Part shown: positions 11,940-24,920 of the stretch, one piece after another
Layout: the number at the start of each line of letters is the position of its first letter
How positions within the stretch are numbered: position 1 is the first letter of the stretch
From: Rhytidiadelphus loreus
Lineage: Eukaryota > Streptophyta > Bryopsida > Hypnales > Hylocomiaceae
Direction of reading: 5' to 3'
Assembly: GCA_947034895.1 (NCBI GenBank)
Contig: OX344762.1
Coordinates: 22,300,760 to 22,364,759, forward strand
DNA: 64,000 nt
Made by a program: the position numbers and the translations under genes
The notes under the pieces: model-generated
Database searches by the model: none
What the model was told of the DNA's origin: nothing
The model's input: the letters and a program-made list of their open reading frames with translations, nothing else

Positions 11940-12180
11940 AGGGAGCACATGGGATTTATAGTCCCCGCCCCTCCCACGTCCGCGCCCTGGCCCGACACGT
12001 CCCCGCCCTGGCCCGAGCCGTCCCCGCCCCAGCCCGACACGTCCCCGCCCTGATCCGAGCCGTCCCCGCCCTGGCTCGTACACGTCCCCGCTCTGGTTCG
12101 GAAACGTCCCCGCCCTGACAGGCAGATTTGAGGACTATAAAAGTCCGTCCCCGCCCCATTAGTCCCCGCCCTGCGTATTC
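11940..12180. promoter_or_regulatory. bidirectional promoter with CGTCCCCGCCCTG array
   Basis: About nine copies of a ~21-bp unit (cgtccccgccctggcccgag and variants such as cccgacacgtccccgccctg) lie between the divergent kinase and WCHI/RING genes. At each side is the same TATA motif: GGACTATAAA facing left (reverse complement of 'tttatagtcc', 11954-11963) and GGACTATAAAAG facing right (12131-12142). The start codons lie about 170 and 130 bases beyond. The array is GC-rich and CpG-dense, unlike the AT-rich surroundings. The same unit recurs only in this element's other arm. Confidence 0.75.
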
Positions 12181-12266
12181 CAAATCCTCCACCTCTTCAT
12201 TGAGCTGGTCGTTGGCGTTGTGCAGGGCCCTTTACAGTATACAGGTTTTTGCCAAAAAAATTCACG

Positions 12267-14633
12267 ATGGCGACACCACCAAGAACCAACAAAGTTGAAT
12301 GAGACAGGACTCGACTAAGGCAGGGTAACAAACATCGGAAGAGGTTACATGTACTTCGAAACCCCGAAAAACTGGCATTTAGGGGCTGGAATGACGTGCC
12401 AGAACCGTGGAGTTTCGAAACTTGCATCACTTACATAGAATGGTGCCACATTGACAAGGCCTTCCCTGAAGAGCGACACAACTACCACCGCCGATTTCAT
12501 AAAGCAAATTTGAAACACTTCATCGATGAGGCCTTTAAACAAAGATGCATCGAAGTATACCAAGTGTTATACGAAAAACCCACTGTGAAAAGGAATGAAA
12601 TTCACCTTTTCATTGCACGAGGTGTACATGCGGAGGTGAGATTGAACAAGCGGGTGGATTGGTCCACTTTGAAGGGCACGCCAACCACAGCAGATGGTAT
12701 CAAGATACCAACACCAGCAAATGGAATGATTCCAAGGGGGGTTATAAGATATCCCGAAGAAGGGCTGGGTAGGGTCAACACACGTATTGAGCCGCCTGAC
12801 ACATACGAGACGGCGGATTCTACTACTGACGATGACTCTGATGGATCTCATGTTGTGGTGGAATTAACCCCCAGAGGACAACAACGTGCACAAAGGAGAA
12901 GGGCGCAACGTGCACCTCGTGAACAACTTCCAGAACCAAATATTCGTGTACAGGTCCAGGGCCCCGTTGAACCAGTACTTGGAGTTGCTCAGGCGCAATT
13001 CCAAGCACCTGATGAACCAACTCTTGGAGTTGTTGATGTCATGGCTGCTGCAGACACCGTACAAAGCTTGAGGGTGCAGTTACAAGACCGAGGTGATGAA
13101 CTACATTCTCTATATGAAGATGTGGGCAAGTTACGAGAAGACATCACGCTCAAAGACAGAGTAATTGCTCAACAAGCACGTGACATAGAGGAGCTTCGGC
13201 AAGCTCTACAAGCAGCACAAATGATGAACGAAGGTCAAGATCCACGAGGACATGCACAAGGACCTCCTCGGGATTCTCAAATTCTGAGGCAAAATGCTCC
13301 AAGTGATGCTGCCATGTCTACACAAGAAGATTCATTGGCCTTTCCCGAAATAATTGCCACCAGCAATGTACCAATGCAGACTGAAGTTCGGGGCATGGGT
13401 ATGGACAACAACCTTGAGCTCAACAACTTGCGAGGCGAAAATCAAACATTACAAAATCGTTTGCATGCCTTGGTGGAGCAGTACTACCAGTGGAAGTTGG
13501 CATGCGTGTTCACCGTTGACAAGACACGACAACTGGTAGCAGAGTTCAAGAAATTGGACCACTACTACAGTGAGCACAATCAAGAAAGGGTGTTTGGCTT
13601 GACTTCATGGGCCCTTGTGGATGATCTTTTCAGTCCCAACATGGCAATCATTGAGCTTGATGGTGGAAAAACAATCATTGATTGGTCCAAACACAATTGG
13701 GATTTCAAAAACCAACTTGGGTTGAAGGTCGACTACAAAGGCAACCCGTTGTTGGAGTGGCCAAATCCTTCAAGTTTTGTGCACGACGGGACCACATGTT
13801 CCATTTGTATGAATCCATTTGGCCCTAAAGGTGGAATGCAGTTGGGCACGTGCAACCATGTATACCACCCATTTTGCCTCATCAGTTTCATGATTGTTCG
13901 TCGTCAGTGCGCAATGTACAAGGCTCCCTTCCACGAGCGCTTGTACGAGTTGTTTGGCTTGGTCCCATACATGCCACCACATTGGGAATACAATGCCACG
14001 AATGCCCCAGATCACCGTAGAATGTGGGGAACAGACTTGGTGTGGAGTTGGAAATTACAAATGACATCGTTGGACAAGACACAAGTCGCTGCTGAATGTG
14101 GTTGGGAGACTGACCCCGATCAAATTGTCCAAGTCTGCCACCATTTGATTCTGATGAAAGACAAGCATAGCCAAGGACGGCGGAATTTTTTCTTTCAATG
14201 CTTCAATGGACATTGGGACGAGGTTGGACTCAAGTTTCAATTTGGACCTCACCCTCGGCGATGGTTATGGGGCGTTGATGGAGTTCGAGTCACCGATGAC
14301 AATGGAATTCGTATTGGGGAGGACCCTGACATGCCCGACCCCGCGAAGCTTGCTCAATTATCGGAATCTGAGTGGAGGGAAACTTTCAGAAATGAAGGGC
14401 TGGATTTTTTGCTTGAACAACATAGCCCGGATACACGCCGAGCTCTGGAGAGTCTCAAGCAATCACAAATCATGAGGGCCATTCTAAAAGAAGACGGACC
14501 AGCGAGGAGAACTCGGTCTGTGGTTCGTAGACTTCAACTAGGCTCCAACGAAGATTTTCCAATGCAACGCGGCGCACACGACGACGAGGCTGGACCTAGT
14601 GGCACTGCAAACAGTCCAATGAACATCGACTGA
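12267..14633 (+). pseudogene. WCHI-domain/coiled-coil/RING protein, hAT cargo, one stop codon
   Basis: A 789-codon frame starting at ATG 12267 (MATPP), interrupted only at codon 12 by TGA (12300-12302; CGA to TGA). A re-start downstream of the stop is possible. Order: basic N-terminus; conserved 'WCHI' domain (GWNDVPEPW, YIEWCHIDKAFP, RCIEVYQVLY, VDWSTLKG); acidic linker; coiled coil around codons 270-340; a second conserved region (GLTSWALVDDLF); and a RING-type finger from about codon 511 (CSIC...CNHVYHPFC...CAMY). The last zinc ligand is Tyr where the inner homologue (35967-38474) has Cys, again a G-to-A change. The C-terminal domain continues (FFFQCFNGHWDEVG). Presumably a ubiquitin-ligase-like element protein; the partner is unknown. 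Confidence 0.85.
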
Positions 14634-15336
14634 GTGCATTTTTTAGTGTGCTAAACTAGTAATTACTAATTAACAAAGCATGTTTTGCATATACAGTTAT
14701 AGACTTTGGCACTTATCATTACCGAGGCTTATAGAATTGCTACTTTGGTAGTTCGGTACTACGAACAGTATTAGACAAAGACTTGTGGATATGCATATTT
14801 TCTCGTGGAAAAAGTATTGTATAATGTATACTTTTCAATTTTGTACTACATGATGCATATGAAATACATATATTCAATTGTTGAATTCCTTTGCATGATA
14901 TGGCATGTGTGATATGTGGATATAATAATGTACTCATGGCCTAAGAATAAGTGCATTTCGGATTTTGAGTGTATGAAGGTATATATTCATGTAAATATAT
15001 ATGTATTAATATTATTGTATGTGTATAAAAATTAAAAAGATATTAACAATTTAACATTAATGTATATTTTGTTACAAATATATTGATGTTAATGTATGAA
15101 GGGATACATTAACCTTTGAATGACTTGATCCATCCAAAAATGGTAAAATTTCTTATTTTAGCTTGAATAACAATCATGTATTTTTATTGCTTAAAACTTT
15201 GAATTCTATATCATTTACAGAAATTGCAATTTTGTTCGCGAATGTTTCTAATTGTTATCATTTCTAACTTTCTATTGCAGAAAATCAGCATATAATCATA
15301 TATGAGGAAAAAGAGGAAAACAATTCAATCACCCCC
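14634..15336. other. AT-rich 3' flank
   Basis: Downstream of the RING gene. AT-rich with 'tatattcatgtaaatatatatg' type sequence; no gene, repeat array or clear terminator recognised. Confidence 0.5.
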
Positions 15337-16100
15337 CTAATGACATTTTTTCTGTCTAAAAACAATAAAAACTGCCATTTCTACTACGTTGTCCAAGATT
15401 CCAACAAAATTGTATTTTTGTAACTGAACCCTAGGATCTTGAAATTTACTTGCTTGAAATTATGTGGTTAAAATTTCATGAAGTTAGACTGTATAGATTG
15501 AAAGATATGACTATATGAGCATTCAAAATTTAAAAAACAAGGTTTCTTCAACACTAAACTACAATTTTAGATGACTTTTATTGCTATTTGTAGAAAAAAT
15601 GTGTACTATGGAATTTGAATTAAAAATTTATTGTGTTGAAGACTTGAGTTGGGAGTCTATGAAAAAAAATTCAAAAAATAACAACTTCATTTTCATACTT
15701 CAAGAAATTGTCAAGTAGAACTGTAGAACTGTAGAAGCACGTTTAAAATTGAAAGAAAAAATAAACAATTAATAGCTCTTAGATGGGATTGAAATACAAT
15801 AATCCCAATGGTGAGATTGTTCTAGCAAACAAACATAACCTTTTAAAAAACCAAAAATCTGAAAATTGCATTCTAAAGATTCAATTTCTTTTGCTGCCCA
15901 CCAAATTCAATTCTACGCATCTTGTGGTATAACTTTGGCTTCCAGGCACCGATTGAAATAAAAATTATATTCCCACAAAGCTTATTACATTTTCTATCTT
16001 CAAAAAAAGTTTTGCAAAATTAGGATAAAATTTCAGCCCATAGAAACCTGCCCGAATTCTAAAGTGTCCCCTTAGGGGACAATGGGACTTTAGGGGTTAA
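15337..16100. mobile_element. second copy of the TTAA-MITE family
   Basis: About 764 bp, collinear with 637-1364: start 'caccccctaatgaca', middle 'gaaccctaggatcttgaa', 'aagaaattgtcaagtagaact', 'ggcaccgattgaaataaa' and end 'gggactttaggggttaa' (16084-16100). The left TTAA is lost. It lies in the left arm of the outer hAT. Confidence 0.7.
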
Positions 16101-16243
16101 TTTGAAATTTTGGGGGGAGGTGCAAGTAGTAATGGAGGTGAACCAAAAAGAAATCCAATTGCTTATTTTATTTTTCACACAAAAGAAAGCCACATCAAAG
16201 TATCAAATAAGTGAAACAACTTGAAGTCGAATTCCATCTTGAC

Positions 16244-16800
16244 CAGGGTTGTCTTGTCTGACATATTTTTGGGTTTAGGCGTCGTGTATGACGTCTGACG
16301 TCGCGTGTCGCGTGTCACGAAGTGTCGAGTTTACTTGACATCGCGTCGCGGAGGGGTAAAAATTTTTACCCCATGGTAAATAGATTTTGCCTACGTGGCA
16401 GGGCTTCGGAACTGACGTGGACAGCCAGCATGGGCGACTGCGGGTGTGGGCGCGTGCAGGTCTGCCTTGGGCGACCTCGGGTGGAAAAATTGAAGCGACT
16501 ACGGGTGAAGGGGCGACTGCGGGTCTGGGGCGCTAGGGCAACTTCGGGTGAAGGGGTGACCTCGGGTGGAAAAAATAGAGGCGACTGCGGGTTTAGGCTT
16601 GAAGGCGACTGTGGGTGAGTGGGCGACTGCGGGTCAGGGGCTTTAGGGCGACTTCGGGTGAAGGGGCGACCGTGGCTTCGGGTACTGAGGGCGACCGTGG
16701 GTCCGACAGGTAGAGGCGACTGCGGGTTATAGGGCGACTGCGGGTCGGAGCAGCAGACAGCGACCGCGTGTTCTAGGGCGACCGCAGGTTCAGTTTAGGA
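16244..16800. repeat. left end and subterminal GCGACTGCGGGT array of the inner hAT
   Basis: Terminal CAGGGTTGT, then GTCGCG/GACGTC-rich DNA (16278-16350), then about 15 units of GGCGACTGCGGGT and variants to about 16795. The right end (38795-39155) shows the same order in reverse. This array has no gene of its own on its left, so it is probably a true terminal (binding-site) array rather than a promoter. Confidence 0.8.
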
Positions 16801-17316
16801 TTTCAGTTTGGCATATTCAGTCTTTGAAGTAACACGTCACATAGGTGTTTTATAAGCGCAGAATTAGGTGCTACGTTATATTGGGGTTTACAATTTACAA
16901 GTGCAAATAATAGAGCCCATGAAATGTAAATTGGACAAACTTCTCTAATCCCAAAAATTCACCCAGTATAAGGCCACAATAATAATGTCAACAACGATTA
17001 TATTAATAAGTCATCGATATTGCTTTCAAGCGGACTTCAAATGTAGCCATACTTGCATTGCACTTTTATAACCTCGTTGCAGTCATCACCTAACTGCCTA
17101 CCAATTAGAACTCAACATATATTTTAAAACCGGTAATCTGTCCCTCACTCTAATATGCTCATATGCTTGATGAAGCATTACAAAATCCTTACACATTAGG
17201 ATGAAGGCTCAAAGCTTGAACTACAAAGATTTGCTACCTAACATATAAGCTAAAACCTTATAACTATAATTATAACTATAACTATAATTATAATTATTGT
17301 TTACTTCTCTAGTACT
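16801..17316. other. 3' flank of the inner transposase gene
   Basis: AT-rich; a (TATAATTATAAC)-type microsatellite lies at about 17258-17299. No gene seen. Confidence 0.5.
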
Positions 17317-20300
17317 CTAGTCACCAGGCGTGAATGTGGAATCGCTCGGCACCTCATCAGCATTAGGGTCTGTATCTTCGTAAGACTCTTCGTTGCTCCT
17401 GTTGTCGCCCGAGCTTTCGATTTCATCATCTTCCCTTGTTACTACTTCGATTTGTACCTCACGCTCTACCTCTGAGTTCAGATTTCGAACTTCTGTATCT
17501 ACACCACTGAACCCTTCAGTTTGCACAAGTCGTTTCGTGAGCCTCAACGTATCCGTAGTTCCATCCATGTTGGATGCAGGGTGTCGCCCTCCTCTACTTG
17601 ATTGTCCAACATTCTAGGTGGAACATCCCGCTCCAATGGTACACCGTTGGACAATTTGAGTGGGTCGTTTAGGGTTTCGAGGTCCCCTCTCGTCAACCCT
17701 CCTAATACGCCTTTTCTGGCCTCTACTGTTGCGCCCCTGGATTCCTAATGATGATTCGCCAGGGCCAGACACGGATGAAGGTTGAGTGGGTTGTGGAGCT
17801 GAGCTGTGAACCTCTTCATCAATCGTCCGTAGAGCACCTCCACGCACCAGTGGCCTTGTTGGAAGGGTTGGGATAGACCTCCTCACTGTTGCCACATTTG
17901 TAGTCGTCTCTGGATTCAACGGCACATTCCGACTTCGATTCATAACATATGCCAATGGCACATCATCATCATCATCTGTAGTAATAGTTGTTCCGAGGGT
18001 AGATGCGTTCAATACAACGGGATTTGGTATTCCCTCGTGTACAACTTCATTGACTTCGATGGCCTCTTCTTCATGTTCGCTTCTCATTGGAACTTGTGCA
18101 CTGCTTCTTAAATTGCGGGCCATATTTGGAGGCGAACTAGTTGATATTGCAGATCTAGCTTCTTCCTCTACGGGTGCCATGGGAATAGGTACGCCTTTGT
18201 CGTTGTTGTCGGGGGTGCTTTCCCTCCTCAGTGATGCATGTGCCGGCGAAATTGCATCCATATTGTGCACGACGTTCTGTGGTGGACTGCGTACAGGTGA
18301 ATTTCCAAGAGAAACATACCCATCGTCACTAAAATCAAATGTATTCCCGTATATTGGTCGTGGAGGACTATGTGGCGGCCTAACCATTGCATTCCAAGGA
18401 TTGTTGCGCAACCGATCCTCTTCATCCCTGCGGTTCTCGCGTTCTCTCATAAAATCTGGAACAACGTCGTCTTCTTCCCCTGAAGACAAAGGCCCATCAC
18501 GCTCGTCCTCATCGTCTCCATCTGCAAGCATCTGGTCGTAAAAAATGGTTGGGTTGTGTCCATGTTTTGACGTTCAAGTTTGCTGTTCGCGTAGATATAC
18601 ACCAATGTCTCCGCCTTTGTCGTGGCCAAGCGGTTTCGCACTTTATTGTGCACAAAGGAATACATGCTCCAATTCCTTTCACACGAAGATGCAGAGCACG
18701 TCAAACCGAGAATTCACTTTGCAATTTTTGGAAGAGCATTGCCCCCTACACGATTCCACCATTGATGAGGCAATAATTGACATTCAATGATATCGGGAGC
18801 CTCATGTAAAGGATCAAATGCACCTGTCTTCTCTTCAAATTGAGTTAGCTCCTGCATTGCTTCCACCACTGACACGTTCAATGGTACACTCAGTTTTCGT
18901 ATGACTCGATTCAAAGCTCCCTTCGCGTAGCCATTGTTATGAATAGCCTCCACGTCACTCAAGTATGGATTTAGTAGTGCCCCCGCATAGTGTAGGTCAG
19001 TAATCATCAACTTCCAGCGAGCATCAAATTGTTTCTCATATCGTGTTGCCACCACTGGATCAAGGAAAAATGGAGCATTCTTGAGAGAATAAATGTGCTC
19101 CTTCAAGGCTGTCATCATTACTAAAGCTTTCGGCATTGCCGGGACTTTTCCATCAAAATGACGAAGACAAAGCAGCACGGGCTCTACCATATAGAGGAAA
19201 TTGTCGCACTGAATCCAGAACTCTTCTGAACGGATATCTTGCCTTGCAAGTTTGGCCTTGCCCATAATGAAATGTCCATTTCTGCGGTTTTGCAAACTCA
19301 ACTCGAACGTCATGTATGTCTCATCCAGTGTCACGTTGTGCATTGCTTGCTTGCAGTCTACCAAACGATCAATCATCAAGAAATTTGTGGCAAAACGTGT
19401 TTTGCTTGGAAGTCTCAACACTTTGTTTGGTGAAAATCTCCGAAACAACGCCAAAGTATGTTGGTATTTCTTGATGAACTTCACAATTGATGAAGCCTTT
19501 TTTACCAACTCCTTTACTCTCTGATCCTTTCCCCAGTCTTCTAAGAGTAAGTCCAAAATGTGTGCCGCACAACCCTGCCTATAAATGTGAGGGTACCTTT
19601 CTTCCAACCTTGCCATCGCCCCCGTCATGACTGCAGCATTGTCCGTACACAATTGCACAACGTTGGTAGGCCCAACTTCCTCAATGTATCGTGCCATCGT
19701 CTCAGTCGTGTAAGATATATCCTTCTTCTCCCCAGTACTATCCACTGATCCCAAAAAGACATCCCCGGCGGGACACACCAACATCATATTTAGTAACGAC
19801 CGCGAATTAGTATCGGACCAACCATCTGAACAAATTGTCGCTCCATACTGACTTATTGAAACCCTCGTCCGCTCCGAGACCATGGCTTCAACCGATGCCT
19901 TCTTAACATCTATCATTTTCGTGCGAATCGCATTATACGGTGGCGGTTGGTACACGAATCCAGCTGCTGCAGTTTGTTTAACAGCATTCACGAAGGCCGG
20001 GTGGCGCACAACATTAAATGAAATGTTCGCCTCGTAAAAGAAAGAAGCCCACAACCTATCCAACTCTTGTCTGCGGCCCGTCTGTAATGATTCATCCATG
20101 CTTCTTTGCCGAGAAACAGATGGCATGTTCCTCCTTCTCTCAAGCGTTGTTCCAGTAGAATCTACTGAATCAGGAGTAGGATTTGGTCTTGCATTTGATT
20201 CAAAGGGATTGAGAGACCCTTCTTCTTCGACATCCAACGCAGGTGCGACAATAGACTTTGCAACATGAATTGGTGCATCATGTCTAGTCGGTGCATCATA

Positions 20301-20591
20301 CATCTCTTCGTAACTCATGGACCTTGGAACTTGCTCCTCGCCAGTTCGAAACTTTTCTCGTACAATTCTAGGGATCTCCTTACAACGCTCCGATGTAGTC
20401 GAGCCGCCATAGCCAAAGTGAATCAATGCTCTCTTTCGTACAAATGCTTTGCTCCACCCACAAAACACGCATTTTCGAGCATGGGGGGAATTATCAATTG
20501 GGGTACACGGTACTAGCCAAGGGTCCCAATCCTTTGTGGACCTCCGCGTATCATTCATGGTCCCCCCCCTCCCAACACCTTGTCCAGCCAT
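17317..20591 (-). pseudogene. hAT transposase of the inner element
   Basis: Start chosen at MAGQG (ATG 20589-20591). BED-type zinc finger C41-x2-C44, H58, C70; transposase core with D256 (CSDGWSD), D317 (LCTDNAA) and the CxxH motif at 341-344; hAT C-terminal dimerisation block SCERNWSMYSFVHNKVRNRL. Breaks: in-frame TGA at 18711-18713 just before the hATC block (CGA to TGA), a one-base shift near 18545-18565 in a T run, and TAG at 17614-17616. The C-terminal tail (17317-18531) is long, acidic and low complexity, as in the outer transposase (42042-45524), to which it is clearly homologous. It would cut and paste the element from the nucleus if intact. Confidence 0.9.
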
Positions 20592-20814
20592 GTAGTAGAT
20601 CAACACTGGGTCTTCAAAGAAAATGACTACAATAATCACACTAATACTATGGAAGATGTAATGACAAAGCAACCCGCTTAGAGTGGTCTTGTAAACCCTT
20701 CTAAACACGGTTGTTGCCCTTCGAAGAAGTTAAACGTCCGCATGAAGCCTCTTTCGAAGGTCCAAGACAAGAGTTTTATGAACGGAGCCAAGGTGATAAA
20801 ACAAGGGGTACCCC

Positions 20815-21050
20815 TAGAACTTTATACAAGAAAACTCCTTGGACCCGCGGTCGCCCCATGAGAGAATGCGGGTCCAAAAACCTGAAATCAGTTAGGTGAT
20901 GGGCGACAGCGGGTCCAGAAGTGGGCGCCACGGGTCTAGTAATGGGCGACTGCGGGTCCAGAAACAGGCGACTGCGGGTCCAGTAATGGGCGACTGCGGG
21001 TCCAAAAACAAGCGACTGCAGGTCCAGGAACGGGCGACTGCCATTTGTTT
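20815..21050. promoter_or_regulatory. array promoter of the inner transposase gene
   Basis: About eight units of GGGCGACTGCGGGTCCAG-type sequence (20868-21045). On the transposase's strand they read ggacccgcagtcgccc, the sense orientation shared by all genes of this element. A TATA-like 'cttgtataaagttc' lies on the minus strand at about 20818-20831. Confidence 0.65.
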
Positions 21051-21520
21051 GGATAATTCTTGCATTCCCTGGGGGTAATTTGGGGCCTATAAATGAAACT
21101 ATGAATTCAAAATTTCCACTAAAGAAATAAGCCTTGAAAATAAAAAATTCTAGTGTTTGCCCTGGAGTGGCAATGAGTAGGTCAATTCACCCTAGCCGTG
21201 ACAATTGCTTTGAACTTCAATAACAAGTTCTTTTCCAATCCGGCAAGTTTTTAATTTTCCTTTTTTTTTTAATTCTCTTTTAATTCCGAAAATCCTAACT
21301 CCCAAGGTCATTTTCCTGCCAAAATTCCTAGAATATTCAAGTTTTCACAACATTGCAAACATAAATAACCAAAAATTCATATCTATATTTATGTACTCTT
21401 GTCAAGGAACTACATAGAATTCAATGTGCTTGCATTGGAATGTTCAAAATGGATAATATCCTTTTATATATACATAAGATGGAATATACATAGTCCTCAA
21501 AAATGTGCTAAAAATGAAAA
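21051..21520. other. intergenic, 3' side of the 21521-23124 gene
   Basis: AT-rich, no gene or array. Confidence 0.5.
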
Positions 21521-23124
21521 TCATTCAACATCCATTTTGGCCTTTTCTTTGCGGTCATGTGCCTCACGTTCCATCTCATACAAGACTTTCCTACCTTCCA
21601 ACTGCAAATTCCTAAGGTATCTATCATCCTTCCCCAACTTCTTTTCCAACCAAAATTGCTTGTATGATTTACTGAACTTCAAAAGCGCCTTCAGTGCATC
21701 CCGATGTTCTTCCAATTTTGGATCCAATGACAAAGAAACCCCAAGCTTCTTTTTCAAGTCAACTACTTCCGTAAGAGACAATGTTTGTTTAGTAGCCACA
21801 TCTTTCCAACCACACATTTCTACAACACGATCAAGGGGGGCTTTGTCCTTTAATGCTTTCAAGGAATTTAATCTTGATCGTGCTTCTTCCACCCCTCGCT
21901 TCTCCAAGTCTATCTGATCTTCCTCCAGCTTGCATGCTTCCATAATTTTGGCAAGCCGTTTGTTCGCAAACTCATTGCTAGAAGAACTAGATCCTCCAGC
22001 ATGCCGAGAAGAGAATCTAAGGTAAAATGCTTCCAAGTCTAAAATCTTTGTTATTTGCGTTGACAGAAGAACTTGCCGACTTTCAAGTTCAGCACGTAAG
22101 CTATTTACAATATCTCCACTCAAAGTTTGCGTTTCTTGATTGCGAAGCTTCTCACATTCTAGATGCTTTTCATCCAACTCATTTAGAAGCTTCTTGAGTT
22201 GAGCTTTGTAAACAACTTTGGTGTCCAACATTACTGTGTCAGAGACAGTTCCATCTTCAACGAATTCTTCACTTCGGTACATGTCATCAACACAATCCAA
22301 TTGGAACAAAGAAGGCTTCACATCTTCTTCTGTTTCCATCTCTGTATAAAAAACATCATCTTCTGCTTCTTGCATGCAAGCACATACTGCAAAACTTCGT
22401 CCTCTTTATTGCAAGGGACTATTATTGGATTCACCATAGCAAGAGGCAAAACATCAAGATTTTGTGGTTGCCTAGCTGGTTCACCCTCTTCTTCCATTCT
22501 CAGGGGAGGTACATTTTGTGAAGTAGAAGCCGCCCTCGCCATGTTTTTAGGCTCCATTGGAGGGTCTTCACCAGGATTGTCTTCCTCTGCGGAAGATGAA
22601 TCAGATGATGTCCATTGAAACTGCTCATCAAGCACTCCCTCCTTCAAGTTTTTCTTCTGGCCTAGCCCTTCACGTGGATTGGCTGATAGAGCCGCCCTTG
22701 GGATGTCTTTTGTCGGTGGAAGGCGAGCATGCTTCACTCCCTTGATTGAACTCCAATCCACGCTTCGAAACAAAATGAGTTCCGCATACACCATTGCACA
22801 TATGAAATACGGGACTTCGCTCCTGGGCACTGAATATGTGCCATACAAGTATCGATAAATTTCGATACAACGTTGCACAAATGCATCATTACGGCATGGA
22901 TGCAAATTGGCCGTATTGTTGCGCCGATTTGTGTAGTGCCGATGATAGGGGAATAACTTGTCGATGTGGTACCACCCCACGAAGGACTTACAAGTCTTGG
23001 CGGTCCAGTGGCCCGTAATTCGATCCCAACCTCGGTAGGCCACACACGCTGGGTCCAAAAGGATGTGTCGTTGCCTAGGGTGCATGGCTCCTTTTGCCTT
23101 GGTCTTCTTCTTGTGGTCCGCCAT
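21521..23124 (-). CDS. WCHI-domain/coiled-coil protein without RING (frame change inside)
   Basis: Two overlapping minus-strand frames: 23124 (MADHKKK) to 22318, and 22375 to 21521. The first carries the WCHI domain in a variant form (FVGWYHIDKLFP, RCIEIYRYLYG, VDWSSIKG) and an acidic linker. The second is a long, mostly helical region (AQLKKLLNELDEKHLECEKL, LGKDDRYLRNLQLEGRKV) ending near 21521. The 58-base overlap with a frame difference suggests a one-base indel near 22376; programmed frameshifting is possible but unsupported. No RING. The gene follows a sense-oriented array and leader (23281-23640). It resembles the 32804-34294 gene in layout. Function unknown. Confidence 0.75.
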
Positions 23125-23280
23125 TGGAGATGCTCTTGAGATTTGGGGCAAGGAATCTAAACTTAACCCTAAACCGCAAAGTATTATTTAGCTAAACTTA
23201 ACCCTAAACCGCAAAGTATTATCTAGCGATTAGTGAGTGATGGAGTAAAATCAAGAACATGAGCCACATGTAAGTGAAAC

Positions 23281-23640
23281 TCAAAACCCAAGCTCCCGGG
23301 CACGCAATCAGCCACTGTAAAGTAGGTGAAAGGCAGTACGCAGCAAGAAGGGAAAGTGACGAAGTCGGGTGGGGAGACAGCTAATTAACCCGCAATCGCC
23401 CTGGGGCGAGTGCGGGAAGGGGCGCGTGCAGGTCTGAGAGCGACCGCGGGTAGGGCGACTGCGGGTCTAAGGGGCCGACTGCGAAGGCGACTGCGGGTAG
23501 GGCAACTGCGGGTTTGGGGCTACTGGGGATGGGCGACCGCGTGTGGGGCACCACAGAGTAATTTCTGGACCCCTACAGTGGGGTGACTGCGGGTAGGGCG
23601 ACCGCGGGTGGGCGACTGCGGGTACAGGGCGGGATTTTGA
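23281..23640 (-). promoter_or_regulatory. leader block and array upstream of the 21521-23124 gene
   Basis: On the minus strand: ACCCGCAGTCGCCC-type units (23640 down to 23390), then the shared leader 'gtactgcctttcacctac...gtggctgattgcgtgcccggg' (23341-23295), then the gene. The same order is found at 28250-28550 and 31945-32625. Confidence 0.7.
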
Positions 23641-24920
23641 ATTTCTGAACCTCTAAGACTTTCACTTTGAAGTTCTCTTACACAAAATTGTGGACATAAA
23701 TTTTAGTTACCAATGCACTTCATAAAAATGTATTGCACCTTTTCATCTTTTATTTAAAAATTTGGGTTATGCATCTTTAGCCATTTTATTAATTATTGTT
23801 GCAACTTATTAGATTTGACATGCAAAAAGAGGATTCCCACCCTAACATCACTTCTGCAATTTCAATAAGAAAATAATCAAACATAAGAAATTTACCATCC
23901 ATGATTCACATGGTTGCGTTTTATTTTCCAATGCAATCTCTATTATGTTTAATTTGAATTTGTATGGTGAATCCATTGTAAAACAAGATCCAACTATGAA
24001 GAATGTGGGATTCTTGATCAATGTAGACCACTTTCGGAGAGCTCCCAAAGAAGGGGTTTGGGAATTGAGGGATAAATACCTTTTATTCATTTATGGTCAA
24101 GTGTGATTGACACATTATAAATTGCATGAGAGAACAAAACTCAATATAATCAATTATACAATGCATAGGATAGGTGTAGTAAGATGGTTGTTCAAATATC
24201 CCATAAGGATTGGGTGTGACAGCATGAGCTCCCATATAACTTTCATTATGTGCTTCATCAAGCACCGTGAAGGTGTAGTTGGGAACTAATTGTCACAATT
24301 AATTGTCATAGCTATTTCCCAGCTGATTTCATGGTTTTGTTCAAATTTTATTTATCTGTACATTCATAGGTATCCAAACAATAAAACTTGTTTCATATTA
24401 ATTAAAAGTGTAGCCATCATATTTACAAACAAAGGGATTAAATGAAGGGCATACATTTGTACATTTTCAATATTTAGGGATTTCAAACTTGTGAACCAAG
24501 AATAACAAGCCACAACATTTATGGGTATATATTTTATTGGGGGGGTCACATTTATGGGTATATATTTTATTGGGGGGGTCACATTTATGGGTATATATTT
24601 TTTGGGAGGGGTCACATATGTAAACCATTAAAGTATTGGGCACTAATCAATTAAACATTCATATACCATGGATTGTTTAGCAAAATATGATCATCCATCT
24701 GAGATAAACAATCCATGCATTGTTTAGCAAAATCATAGTATAGAAATGTAAAATGAAGTTCTTTGTCAAGCACATTGCTATTTCACATGTCTAACATGAC
24801 TTTACTACTACTATCTTCATAAATAACTTATTTCTTTTTATGATCCCAACTCAAAAATCAAAATAGGGTCTTATGCCATGGTACAAGGCTGCCGTTTGAT
24901 GCACCACAACAATGTCTCTA
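23641..24920. other. intergenic with a 33-bp triplication
   Basis: Mostly featureless AT-rich DNA. At 24515-24614 the unit ACATTTATGGGTATATATTT...GGGGTC is repeated three times with exact 33-bp period. Confidence 0.6.

Noticed and set aside
11577..12192. Long ORFs rich in Gly/Arg or Pro across the CGTCCCCGCC array
   Set aside because: They are open because a GC-rich repeat has few stops in any frame; they read through promoter DNA.
16322..16618. 98-codon ORF at the left end of the inner hAT
   Set aside because: Covers the subterminal array; open by repeat composition.
24364..24615. ORF with repeated YIPINVTPP
   Set aside because: It is the translation of a 33-bp triplication; the period is a multiple of three by chance.
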